Shown here: positions 8,744-17,629 of the stretch, piece after piece
Numbering within the stretch: the first letter of the stretch is position 1
Layout: each line of letters opens with the position of its first letter
NCBI GenBank assembly: GCA_001275005.1
Contig: JWZX01002920.1
Coordinates: 1 to 33,789, forward strand
Reading direction: 5' to 3'
From: Chrysochromulina tobinii
Lineage: Eukaryota > Haptophyta > Prymnesiales > Chrysochromulinaceae
DNA: 33,789 nucleotides
Made by a program: the position numbers and the translations under genes
Notes under the pieces: model-generated
Databases searched by the model: none
What the model was told of the DNA's origin: nothing
What the model saw: only the letters and a program-made list of their open reading frames with translations

Positions 8744-11663
8744 ATGGTCACGATCCATCGTTTGAATAGTGGTGGGGATGAGGTCATAAGGTTGCGAGCA
8801 GGCCAAAATGTTGTGCTTGGTCGCCACCCCACCGAATGCGATGCAACATTCTTCATGAAAATTGACTCAAAACGAGTCTCGCGAGTCCACGCGCGCATCT
8901 GCTACGACGGACGGCAGGCGACAGTCAAGGACTGCTCCAGATACGGCACCTTCTTGAATGGCATGCGCATCGATGCCAAAAAGCCCCCTGTGCTGCTCAA
9001 GAGCGGTGATGTAATCTCGGTTTGGCAGTCGAAGACTGCTGGATTTACTCCTGCTCTGGCCAGCTTCGAAATTACTGTCAAAGAGCAGGGCAAGGCACGC
9101 GAGCTGCCAACTGCCGCTGCAGCTGTTCTCGACGATGGCGCTGCGGCATCGGTCGACGAGGTCGAGGTCGAGGTCCATAATGACATTTGCGGTGCTGGTG
9201 GCGGCAGCGGCACGGGTATGCTTGCGATGGTGAGCAGTGAGGGCGGCTCCTCGTTCGAAGGCCAAGACGGCGCCTCGCAGCCACGTGGAGTGGCTGTCAA
9301 GAGGGAGCAACCTGACGAGCCAACCGAGGAGCCACAGGCCACACGTTTACGCTCGATGCGCAGAACTCTTGTGAAGGGCGGTGACATAGAGGGCGGCGAC
9401 GTGGTTGGCGGCGGTGCCGGTACCCAGGACGAGCTGCGTTGGGGCGAGTTCCGTGCCATGCTCCCGACCTTGAGCGTCGAGGGGCTGCGTCCGATCATGG
9501 GGAAGCTGAACCGCGACAGCCTCGTAACGCTATTCGAACGGGCGAACGTGTCTCGCAAGAAGACGCTTTTGCAGCTGTTCGCGTGCGAAGGCTCGGTTGA
9601 TGTTGTTCGCTACCTCGTGCAGACCTACAGGCCACTCGTGGAGTCGCCAGATGCGTTTGGGGAGTGGGTGAACAAGCGTAATGAGGGCGAGAGTGCCTTG
9701 CACCTCGCCGCTCATAACGATCACTTTGAGGTGGCCGATGAATTGCTGCGGAACAACGCCGATGTGCATGCCAAGGACACGGAGGGCATGACACCCCTCG
9801 TTCGCGCGATTGCCAAGCTCGGCACTGTGCACCTGGTCAGTCGGTTGCTTGAAGCTGGCGCCAAGCCGGATGAGGCCGATAAGAAAGGCAACACGTCGCT
9901 GCACTGGGCGCTAGATAAGGGCGAGACACTCATGGAGGGCGACGACGACAAGTGGGGTGCCAAGTCATCAATGAGGTCGTACCTCTCGTCAAGCTTCTCC
10001 TTAAAGCGTGTCCTCGTCTAGCTACAATGAAGGCTCATGACGGCGGCGATCCTCTCGTGTGGCTGCTGCTGAAGAGTGACAAGTTTGCGAAGAAGAAAGA
10101 TGTCCAGGACCTCGCAGCGTTGCTTGTGCAAGCTGGTAGTGATCCAGATGAGCTCTCGCCGCTGCTGATCTCACCGTGGGTAGAAGAAGAGATTCAGCCA
10201 GACACGAGGACGGCTCGACAGCTCGCCGAGAAATGTAAGATACGGCTGCCGCCCAACAAAGGCCTGACGAGGGCTGTGCCCTCGTTCGCGAGCGATCACG
10301 ACGACGACATGCTCCGCGCGGTCGACACGCACGACGACGCCGACCACAATGTTTTTGATAGTGACGAGCTCGTCGCTGATGGGGGTGCACACGTAGACGA
10401 CGGCACCATCGCTCAGCGCCTTTCTCGTCACCCTCCGCCGCCGCCCACAAGCGGCGTCACGCCATTCGCCATTGTTCCCGCGTCAAGACGCGAGCTGAGC
10501 TCATTGCCGCTGCTAGGCATGATCGCTGCGGTGGATGATTTAGTCTCCATAATCGACGGCGACCGCATCCCCTTGCATGCCAAACAATGGGCTGCACAGG
10601 TGTGCGCCGCCCAGGGGGTCTGCTACTTCATGGACGGGCCGTTACGAACCCAATTTGAGGAGCTACGCGCGCGGCCGGGGCTGCCGACGGTCGACATTAC
10701 TTCACACCAACTTGACTGCTGCCGACGGTCGCAAACCGGTGCTGGTAGCAGCTCGAGCCGGGGTCGGAAGATTCTTCCGGTACAACGTCTAACGCCGGTG
10801 GCGCCTGGTCAGCTGGTCTATTTCGAATCGACCACTTGCCTGCTGCACGAGAGCATCGAGCGCTTCATGGACGCGCTGCCACCGGGAGCGGTTCTTCCGG
10901 AGCTAGAGGTGGTTGCAGTCGACGCAAGTGATCCTCGCAAGGAGCTGCATGGCCAGTCCAAACTTGTTCTCTCGGCGCACTCGCAGCGCGTGCTCGCGAA
11001 GTACGAGATGCTTGGCATCTATACGGGAAGACTCTACTTGTCCAGCGAGGATCCGCCGCCGCAGCCCTCACTCCAGGCAGTCTTGGATTCGATTGGCTTC
11101 GTGTATCAGTTTCAAGAATGCTCCGAGGAGATCTGCGGTGACGCCAAGCTTAACGTCGACGCCTTTGATAATTACGGCAACAAGCTCATGGCAGCCAACG
11201 ATGCCAACACGTGCGGCAAGGTGGTGTCTGGCCACAACGCTCGCTTTGTCGAGTTTAAGTACAAAGGTTGGCCCCATGTGGGCATCTTCGCTGCGCAGAT
11301 GATCAATCCGGGCGATGAGATCCTTGTTCCATGTATGTTGGCAAGGCTTGAACTCGTGCGGCGCCTTGTCCTCCCCTGAAAATCTGCCTTTTTGTTATGA
11401 TGTCTCATCGCCACATTTTGGCTCTCGTCGTCACAGATACAGAAAAGTACTGGTCGATGTACAACCTTCTCGATGAATGCTTCGCAGAGCCTGTGAACGT
11501 GCTGCGCCGCAACGCCCGATGTGTGCGTCAAAAGTTTGACCTGGCCTTACATGAGTTGCGCGACAAACTCTCTGAAGCTGAAGAAAAGATTCAGGAGCAG
11601 GGACGGGAGATTCAGGAGCTGCGACAGCAACGACATGTACCGGAGGCCCAGCAGCGAGCATGA
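8744..11663 (+). CDS. FHA-ankyrin-SET domain protein (putative lysine methyltransferase)
   Basis: Proposed exons 8744-9920, 9965-11332 and 11437-11663 give 923 residues in one frame. Residues about 1-110 are an FHA phosphothreonine-binding domain with GRHP, SRVHARI and DCSRYGTFLNG. Ankyrin repeats occupy about 300-450 (SALHLAAHNDHFEVADELLRN, TSLHWALDK). The SET domain is C-terminal: GIYTGRLYL near 743, ANDANTC near 802, and PGDEILVPYTEKYW spanning the last splice junction. A coiled coil (about 875-915) ends the protein. SET enzymes use S-adenosylmethionine to methylate lysine. The usual NHSC motif is replaced by a NDAN-type sequence, so activity is not assured. The third exon is well supported (TAT codon rebuilt, GT-AG). 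The first intron is a weaker GC-AG call. An in-frame ATG-like extension upstream to 8642 looks non-conserved. Confidence 0.75.
9921..9964 (+). other. Candidate 44-bp GC-AG intron
   Basis: The ankyrin frame changes between about 9910 and 10020. Removing GCGAGACACT...GTGCCAAG (9921-9964) joins TSLHWALDK to VINEVVPLVKLLLKACP and gives a continuous ankyrin repeat. No GT donor with the right phase and useful length exists here. A sequencing indel is the alternative. Confidence 0.45.
11333..11436 (+). other. GT-AG intron within the SET domain
   Basis: The donor GTATGTTG follows CCAT and the acceptor GTCACAG precedes ATACAG. Splicing rebuilds CCA TAT ACA GAA AAG TAC TGG, giving PYTEKYW, the expected end of a SET domain. 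The intron is 104 bp and has no tandem repeat. Confidence 0.85.
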
Positions 11664-12655
11664 GGAATGTGCGAGATCAATGGGGCAGAGAGAATCAACA
11701 TATGCCACAACCTGTCTGGTGCTGCTGTGCTGGTGCTATACACACACATGACAGAAATGATATTAATTGCGTTCCGTTCATGAATTTACACCCGAAGACG
11801 AGACTTCTGAAGCGTGTTGACGAGACTACTTCAGCGACAGTGGTGGGTAGTGTTAGAAAGAAGAAGATTGTAAAGCAGTCAGCTCTCCGACGTCTCAGCT
11901 GTGCATGTACAGTGCGACCGGACGCAGGGAGTCGGACCTGCGGTGACAGTCTTGCTGGCGTGGCATGCTTGCTGGTCCGATCCTGCGCTCGGTGAGCACT
12001 TTGTCGGTGGCCCGCCCGAGCGTCCCCGTTCTCACGCCACCACCGTCCGGTCCTGGTGCAGCGTGCTTTCGTTTGACACGTCACACGACCTCCCGTCCGC
12101 CATTTGCGTAGTGCGATGTGGGTACGGGATAGGACGCGCGACGGGAGTAATTGTGTGTATGTGAATGTGTGTGCACCTCTGCACCACCTTCAAATTCCCC
12201 CACCGCACATCAGGGGGTCCCTTCAGCACTCGGTCGGCGGTCGCCGTGTACAGATAAAACTCACTCACTATGATCTATGTGTGTGGGGACCCCACGTGAT
12301 CATAGGACCCTCACGTGATCAGTTAATATGTGCAATCCCAACTCCGGTTTCACAGGAAGCAGCTCCGGCAGGAGAGGCGTTAACTTATGTGGCGCTTTTG
12401 GCTTTTTCGTTTTTGGCTGGGCGATTATCCGGAGTGGAGCCATGAGTGGAGCTCACTGAGTTACAAAATCAGGTGGTGGGGATAGTGTGTGAATCTAGAG
12501 AGAATCCCTTTGGGTCAAATGCTCACCGGTACGCGCGAACCCAGTGGTCCGTGCAGTGTTTGCGGTAATGAAAAATGAAGCGGTACGGTAGCCGAGCTGT
12601 AGCAACTAACAAGCTTCAGAAGCTCCTTCTGCTGGACAGCCCCAGTACCGTACAC
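11664..12655. other. Intergenic region between convergent genes
   Basis: The SET gene ends on the left and the Tudor-dioxygenase gene ends on the right, so 3' UTRs are expected at both sides. No open frame resembles a known protein. The only distinct feature I see is a pair of CACGTGATCA decamers at 12293-12321, plus a short GTGTGTATGTGAATGTGTGTG run near 12152-12174. Confidence 0.45.
12293..12321. repeat. Paired CACGTGATCA decamers (G-box core)
   Basis: CACGTGATCA occurs at 12293-12302 and again at 12312-12321, 19 bp apart. CACGTG is the palindromic core bound by many bHLH and bZIP factors. It lies between two gene 3' ends, so there is no obvious target promoter. It could mark an unannotated transcript or be chance. 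Confidence 0.35.
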
Positions 12656-14658
12656 CTAAACAGCGCGCGCAAAGCTGGAGAGGTCGTAGCCAGCCTCCTC
12701 GTACATGGCTCGGACCTGGGTGCGAACATTTGGACCCAGGACGTCCTCCGTCGCCCAAAGGAGCCATTCGGCATGAATTTGTTTGTCTGGGTCATAGGCC
12801 AGAGCCTCGCCATGCGCACGCGCGCCGCTAAATTGAGGTTGTATAGTGAAGAAGAGCACACGGCGCGGGAGGGGGCCGCTCTGCTGTTGTCCAGGCCCGC
12901 GGTGGATGAGCGTCGGAAGGCCGAGCACAGCGTCACCTGCTCGCGGGCTGGTTGGCCCGATGGGCCGCATGCGAGCGATGGTTTCGGTGGGTCGGAAGAG
13001 CAGCTCGCTGTACGCCTCGAGCAGCTGCGTTGCGTCGTGTCGCTGCTGCTCCTCCTCGCTCATGGCCCGCGTCGCACTGCACATCTTGCCCGTGCTTTCA
13101 CAACAAAAGCCTTCATCGAGGTGGAGGCGCTTGCGCGCCTCCGCATCGGGCACTGCAATGAACTTGGAGCAATGGCAGCACTCGCTCCATAGCATCGTGG
13201 GGAAAGCCACGCTCGCGCTGTATGGCACCCCCTCTGTCGGGAGCTGTCCGGGGCGCAGATGGCAGATTCCAAAACACTCACGATTCCAAAAGTCGTCGCT
13301 ATGGGGGATCTGAGGCGCGGAACCCTGCAAAGGGGGCACAGGGGGGACGGCCCTCAGTGCGCTCTCTCATTATGGCTCACCATCGCCCTGGACACCACAT
13401 ACGGACGTCAGTGGCCATAACACAACCATCCGGCGTGATGGTACAGCGACTCTTTGGCGCCTGTGCTCACCTCCAATGACTCGAGTAGCTCCAATCTCAA
13501 TCTCAAGCTCAAGCTCAATCTCAAGCTCAAGCTCAAGCTCAAGCTCAAGCTCAAGCTCACCTCCAATGACTCGAGAAGCTTGAGGTTGGGCACCACGAAT
13601 CTCGTCACCCCAAATAGGTGCTCGGCGGCGGCGCGTACAGTCGGATGGGCAGACAGCGCCGAGCGCACTGCTTCGGCGAGGACAGGTGAGGACGTTGCCA
13701 AATCGAGCTCGCGCGCATTGGAGATGGGGTAAGCGCTCGCGTCCATGGACAGATCGGCCAGCAGGGCGCAGAGGTCGGCGGGAAGCAGCTGCGGACGGGG
13801 CCATCGAGCCATGCATGCATCAGGACAATCGTAATCTCAACATCATCATAATCAGGCGCGACGCACCTCGACAAAGCAGAGGCCATCAGAGGCTTTCAGG
13901 GGCATTCAGAGGCATTCAGAGGCGATCACCTGCTCGACCTCGACGAAGCCATGCCAATCGATTCGGGCAGGGTCGGCATTGTGTAGGGCTGGCAGTGGGA
14001 TAGAGGGCTGGCCACGCGAGGGCTGGCCACTTGGCTGCGGCAAGCGAATCCGCCTGGGCGGCTGCTTGGGCGTCGATGACGCCAAGGAGCGCCGCGCCCT
14101 TGACTGAGGAGTCGATCGCTGTTGTGGGGACCTTTGATTGCACGTTGGGCCTCCAAGGTGCCCGGCTAGCCCACGATAGCAGCAGACGCCCACGGCCTTC
14201 CTGCACAGCCGACAACCTCTCGGCTGGTCCTCCATGGCGCGTACCACGGTGCTATCCGTGGCACTCACCGTGGTGCTTATCATGGCGTTTGGTGCTGATG
14301 ATAGCCAAGCGCTGATGCCCTTCGGACCAGCCGCCCAGCCGCTGACCGGCTCAGCCTCCATGCAAACGGCCCGGCTCCCATCGACAGGCGAGCCCTCTTC
14401 GTGTTCAACCGTCATGGTAGGTGTCGGTGCATCGTCTGCTATCTTGATGAACTTTGAGAGAACACGCGCTTCCACATCACCATCTTCATACTCGATTTCA
14501 TACGAGCCGTCGTGGTTGATACGGCGCACCGTGCCCAAGAACCACCGTGTCCGCTTCTCCCCGAGCTCCGAGGCCCTGAAGCGCGCAGTGACAGTACATC
14601 CGATCGATAGTTGCTTCGAGACCGCTCCTCCGAGCTCGGGTGGACCGGATGAGCGCAT
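12656..14658 (-). CDS. Tudor-like / 2OG-Fe(II) dioxygenase with inserted CW-type zinc finger
   Basis: Three exons (14658-13930, 13788-13561, 13324-12656) give 541 residues, all junctions phase 0. Residues about 20-73 are Tudor-like (VTARFRAS, GTVRRINHDGSYEIEYEDGD). A Cys/His cluster lies at about 145-172 (CRLC, CC, H, C). The third exon reads as a PhyH-like 2-oxoglutarate dioxygenase: HxD at 327-329 (PHSDDFW), distal His460 in GDAVLGLPTLIHRGPG, then PRRVLFF with the likely 2OG-binding Arg. Between HxD and the distal His lies a CW-like finger: W365, C368, C371, C393 or C394, and C401. Tudor and CW modules are known to read methylated histone tails, so a chromatin demethylase or hydroxylase role is inferred. 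An alternative second-exon donor at 13471 adds 30 residues. No single family that I know has this domain order. Confidence 0.7.
13325..13560 (-). repeat. Intron 2 of the dioxygenase gene: TTGAGC hexamer array with duplicated 5' splice site
   Basis: Two donors with identical context (TCATTGGAG|GTGAGC) lie exactly 90 bp apart, at 13560 and 13470. Between them is a hexamer array close to (TTGAGC)n on the transcript strand. Both donors are phase 0 with the acceptor CCCCCTTTGCAG at 13325. Using the inner donor would add a Ser-Leu-rich 30-residue insert. Confidence 0.7.
13789..13929 (-). repeat. Intron 1 of the dioxygenase gene with CCTCTGAATG repeats
   Basis: The transcript strand begins GTGATCGCCTCTGAATGCC and repeats a 10-bp unit about four times (CCTCTGAATG and variants). 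It ends at CCCCGTCCGCAG. A CTTYGTCGAGGT block in exon 1 is repeated 72 bp downstream inside the intron, again followed by a possible donor. Confidence 0.7.
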
Positions 14659-14840
14659 TTTCCTGCGGCTGAAATCTCAACGTTTTCCCCACAAGTGAAG
14701 TCGGCCCGGCGCGAGCGAGCCCCCATTCATTCTCGGCGTGGGAGCCCCATTCACAATGTGCACTGAACATTCCACAACCGCAATCCCGCGCTTTTCAGCG
14801 GCATCGACCTACTCATCGACCTTGAACAGGCAAGCGCGTC

Positions 14841-17204
14841 ATGAGTACGGCGAAGCGCAGCGGAACGTACAACCCGGCCGAGCACGGGCTCGCCAAATAC
14901 TTCTTGAGCATGCTCGACGATAAAGATCGCAACGTGAAGTACGGTGAGGCTATCAAAAAATGCATTGAGGAGTTTGAGACCAAAGAGCAGCGGAAGCCGC
15001 GCGTGCTCGACATCGGCATTGGCACCGGCATGCTCTCGTCGCTGTGCCTGCTGCACGGGGCGGCACACGTTACCGGCGTCGACGTGAACAGTACCATGGT
15101 AGGCCTCGCGCGGGCGTCGCTCAAGGCGCTTGACCCAACCGGTAAGCAGCACAAAGTGCTGCTCGTCCGCCCAGGACCGAGCGCGCTACCCCCCGAGGAG
15201 CGCTTCGATATGGTCGTGTCCGAGATCCTCGGTACGCTCACCACGTCCGAGTCCATGTTCAAGTACGTGTCCATCTACCGTCACCATCTCAACACGTTTG
15301 GCGCTGACCACAAGGTCTATGCGGTGCCCCAGCAAACGACGCAGTACGCGGCGCTCCATCGGTTCTCGCGACAGGATCTGGGCGAACCGCTATCTGCGGC
15401 GCTCGAGGTCGCGCTTCATCTTAACCGCGACGCATTCGGCCGCTTCATGCCCAGCAACGAGGGCGGCCTCGCGCTCCCCCTCTACCTGTGGAAAAGCGAG
15501 CTCGTGGGCGGCAAGCGGCATGCAATCCACACCGAGAGCTACGAGGCACTGCCGCCGCGCGCCGAGGGACAGGGCGCTGACGGAGGCGGCGGCGGCAGCT
15601 TCGTCGCCAACGGGCTCGAGCGTCCCGTCGTGTACGAGGCCGAGACGCTCAACACGGCTTGCGATGAAGACGCATTCGTGCTGTGCGTGCTCGAATGGTC
15701 AGTCAAGCTTTGGGGCGACGTGAAGCTCGATAACACTCTCGAAGCTTACCGGGGCATGCCTCTGCGCAACGCGCTCGCGCGCGCGTCCGCGTGGGGCTTC
15801 TTCATCGCCGACGTGCCGTCGCTTCGGTCGGGCGTGCCGCGCCGCGCGCCCTTGACGGTGCGTGCCAACCGCATGAACGCGGCTGCAGGCCAAGGGACCC
15901 CTGAGCTCGTGATCGATGGGCACCGCGTGGCAAATGTGTGTGAGGAGCCGGCACCGTATGTGGCGATGGCGGCCGACGCCGACGCGGCCGATCGCCTGTT
16001 CGAGGCGCTCAAGGCGCTGCGAAGCGCGGGCGCTTCCGCCGCGGCAGCGCCAGTCCGTTCCTCGCCCAGGATAGGCAACGGAAAGCGGAAGGTCGACGAA
16101 GCTTCGCTCCCAGGTAGCCCTAGCAAGCGGGCGTGTAAGTCGGAGCCCCAGCGTGTGCAGTCGGAGCCCCAGCGTGTGCTCATTGTCAACGACACCACGG
16201 CCGGCAAGTTGCCGTTCGAGGCCGCGGTCCTCGGCTTCGATGTCAACGTGGTGAATGATGACCAATTGGCGACTGAGGCTGGGAAGCGAGCAGTGGAGGC
16301 GCTCGCTGCTGCCGCGGCGCCGTCGTCGGAGGCCAAGCCAGGTCGAATCAGCTGGCACGTGGGCCGTGTGGCCACCGGCGGCGCCGAGGCGCGCAAGACG
16401 CGTGGCGCGTTCATGCCCAGTAAGCAGTACGATGCGGTGGTGCTCGGCGCAGCGCTGCTCGACGAGATGCGCGACGACAAGCATCGGCTGGAGCACAGCA
16501 AGGCCATCGTCGATCGCTGGTCTAAGACGCGCAAGGGCATTCCCGAGCCCGCCCAGCTCCACGAGACGGATCATGCATTCGATCGAGCGGACTTTTACAA
16601 GCACTCGCTCCCCGAAGCGTTTAAGGGGCGCCGATGCCTGGCTGGGGTCGAGGGGGCGCTTCGCGCGCTCGGCGAGCCGTGTGCGCAGGCCGATGGCGGT
16701 GCGCCTTTCGCGACCAATGACGACGGCCTCGTCTTCCACGGAGTCCACACCGTCCGCATCGATCGGCTTTACCAGGCGCTCGAATCGCCCATGGAGGCGC
16801 CCAAGGCTGAAGAAACTCCGGTGCCGCGGCGGGAGACGAACGGAGAAAGCCGGAGGCGCTCACGCATCAAGACCTCGTCGGTCTGCGCCTCGTCTGCGGA
16901 CCGATCGGCGCCATCGGACGAGCCATCGGCTGCGGGGGCGGCCGACGCGGACGAGATCCGCGCCGGCGTGCGTGAGTGCTCTGCAAAGCTGCCCGATGGG
17001 GAAGAGTCACTCGCCGCGACCCTCGAGGCCTTCGCCAAGCTGCTTAACTCTGACGACCCTCGAGGCCTTCAACAGGTGCTTGAACAGTCAGTTGCAAAGC
17101 TCAGCCGTGGCGCACGCTCCGCCGTGGCTCGTGCCACATACCTCGGCGTCAAGCTGCGCCTGAGGCGCGAAGCGCCCAAACGGCCCAAGACGGCGGCGGC
17201 CTGA
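14841..17204 (+). CDS. PRMT-like class I SAM methyltransferase with degenerate second domain
   Basis: 787 residues, no intron, start at the ATG at 14841. Residues 55-65 are SAM motif I (VLDIGIGTGML) and GVDVN follows as motif II. Residues 126-138 read SEILGTLTTSESM, keeping both glutamates (E127, E136) at the spacing of the PRMT double-E loop that grips the arginine guanidinium. PRMTs methylate protein arginines. The canonical THW loop is not seen. The second half contains another Rossmann-like stretch (RVLIVNDTTAGKLPFEAAVLGFDVNVVNDD, then YDAVVLGAALLDEM) lacking glycine-rich motif I, which recalls the tandem layout of PRMT7. A basic Ser/Arg segment lies between about 680 and 720. Tandem coding duplications occur (SEPQRV twice). 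It is divergent from the Tudor-dioxygenase gene. Confidence 0.7.
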   Translation: MSTAKRSGTYNPAEHGLAKYFLSMLDDKDRNVKYGEAIKKCIEEFETKEQRKPRVLDIGIGTGMLSSLCLLHGAAHVTGVDVNSTMVGLARASLKALDPTGKQHKVLLVRPGPSALPPEERFDMVVSEILGTLTTSESMFKYVSIYRHHLNTFGADHKVYAVPQQTTQYAALHRFSRQDLGEPLSAALEVALHLNRDAFGRFMPSNEGGLALPLYLWKSELVGGKRHAIHTESYEALPPRAEGQGADGGGGGSFVANGLERPVVYEAETLNTACDEDAFVLCVLEWSVKLWGDVKLDNTLEAYRGMPLRNALARASAWGFFIADVPSLRSGVPRRAPLTVRANRMNAAAGQGTPELVIDGHRVANVCEEPAPYVAMAADADAADRLFEALKALRSAGASAAAAPVRSSPRIGNGKRKVDEASLPGSPSKRACKSEPQRVQSEPQRVLIVNDTTAGKLPFEAAVLGFDVNVVNDDQLATEAGKRAVEALAAAAAPSSEAKPGRISWHVGRVATGGAEARKTRGAFMPSKQYDAVVLGAALLDEMRDDKHRLEHSKAIVDRWSKTRKGIPEPAQLHETDHAFDRADFYKHSLPEAFKGRRCLAGVEGALRALGEPCAQADGGAPFATNDDGLVFHGVHTVRIDRLYQALESPMEAPKAEETPVPRRETNGESRRRSRIKTSSVCASSADRSAPSDEPSAAGAADADEIRAGVRECSAKLPDGEESLAATLEAFAKLLNSDDPRGLQQVLEQSVAKLSRGARSAVARATYLGVKLRLRREAPKRPKTAAA

Positions 17205-17270
17205 AGCCATGCCTGAAGCGCCCAAACGGCCCAAGGCGCCCAAGACGGCGGCGGCCTGAAGCAGGGGCGC
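17160..17270 (+). repeat. Tandem duplication across the stop codon of the PRMT-like gene
   Basis: GAAGCGCCCAAACGGCCCAA followed by GACGGCGGCGGCCTGAAGC occurs at the 3' end of the gene, and a slightly longer version repeats immediately after. Each copy carries the TGA stop. The protein end KRPKTAAA is therefore encoded by the first copy only. Confidence 0.75.
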
Positions 17271-17629
17271 TGACTGGCCATCGAGAACTTTTCGTCCGTA
17301 CATGTATGCATGCCGTGTGAGTCTGAGGGTACAGGGTTTCTTCTGTTACTTGTTCGGGTGCTTGGGTTGGCGCACAAAAGGAAAACGCGAAAGCGCCGTA
17401 AAGGACCGCGATCCGATCGCCCAACCCCCCTTACGCGCGCCGCCCCAACCCAGCGCAGGTGCTGCGTGCTGGGCCCGACACGCGCGCTCGGTCGTACCCC
17501 GAGTGTCTAAGAGAGATTTGCATATGGGGATTTGTGAGTCAATTTGCATTTGGTGCTTGTTGAGTGTTGAGACGGACGGGAACGTTCTCGACGACGACGA
17601 TACACATACAGTCAATCATACAGTAAAAA
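17205..17629. other. Spacer between convergent genes
   Basis: It separates the 3' ends of the PRMT-like gene and the AMP-dependent ligase gene. It contains the second copy of the terminal duplication and otherwise no feature I can name. Short open frames here lack family resemblance. Confidence 0.45.

Noticed and set aside
13454-13732. Plus-strand frame with alternating Leu-Lys repeats
   Set aside because: Antisense reading of the TTGAGC hexamer array in an intron.
15699-16748. 349-codon minus-strand frame inside the PRMT-like gene
   Set aside because: Antisense shadow; the plus strand carries the methyltransferase motifs.
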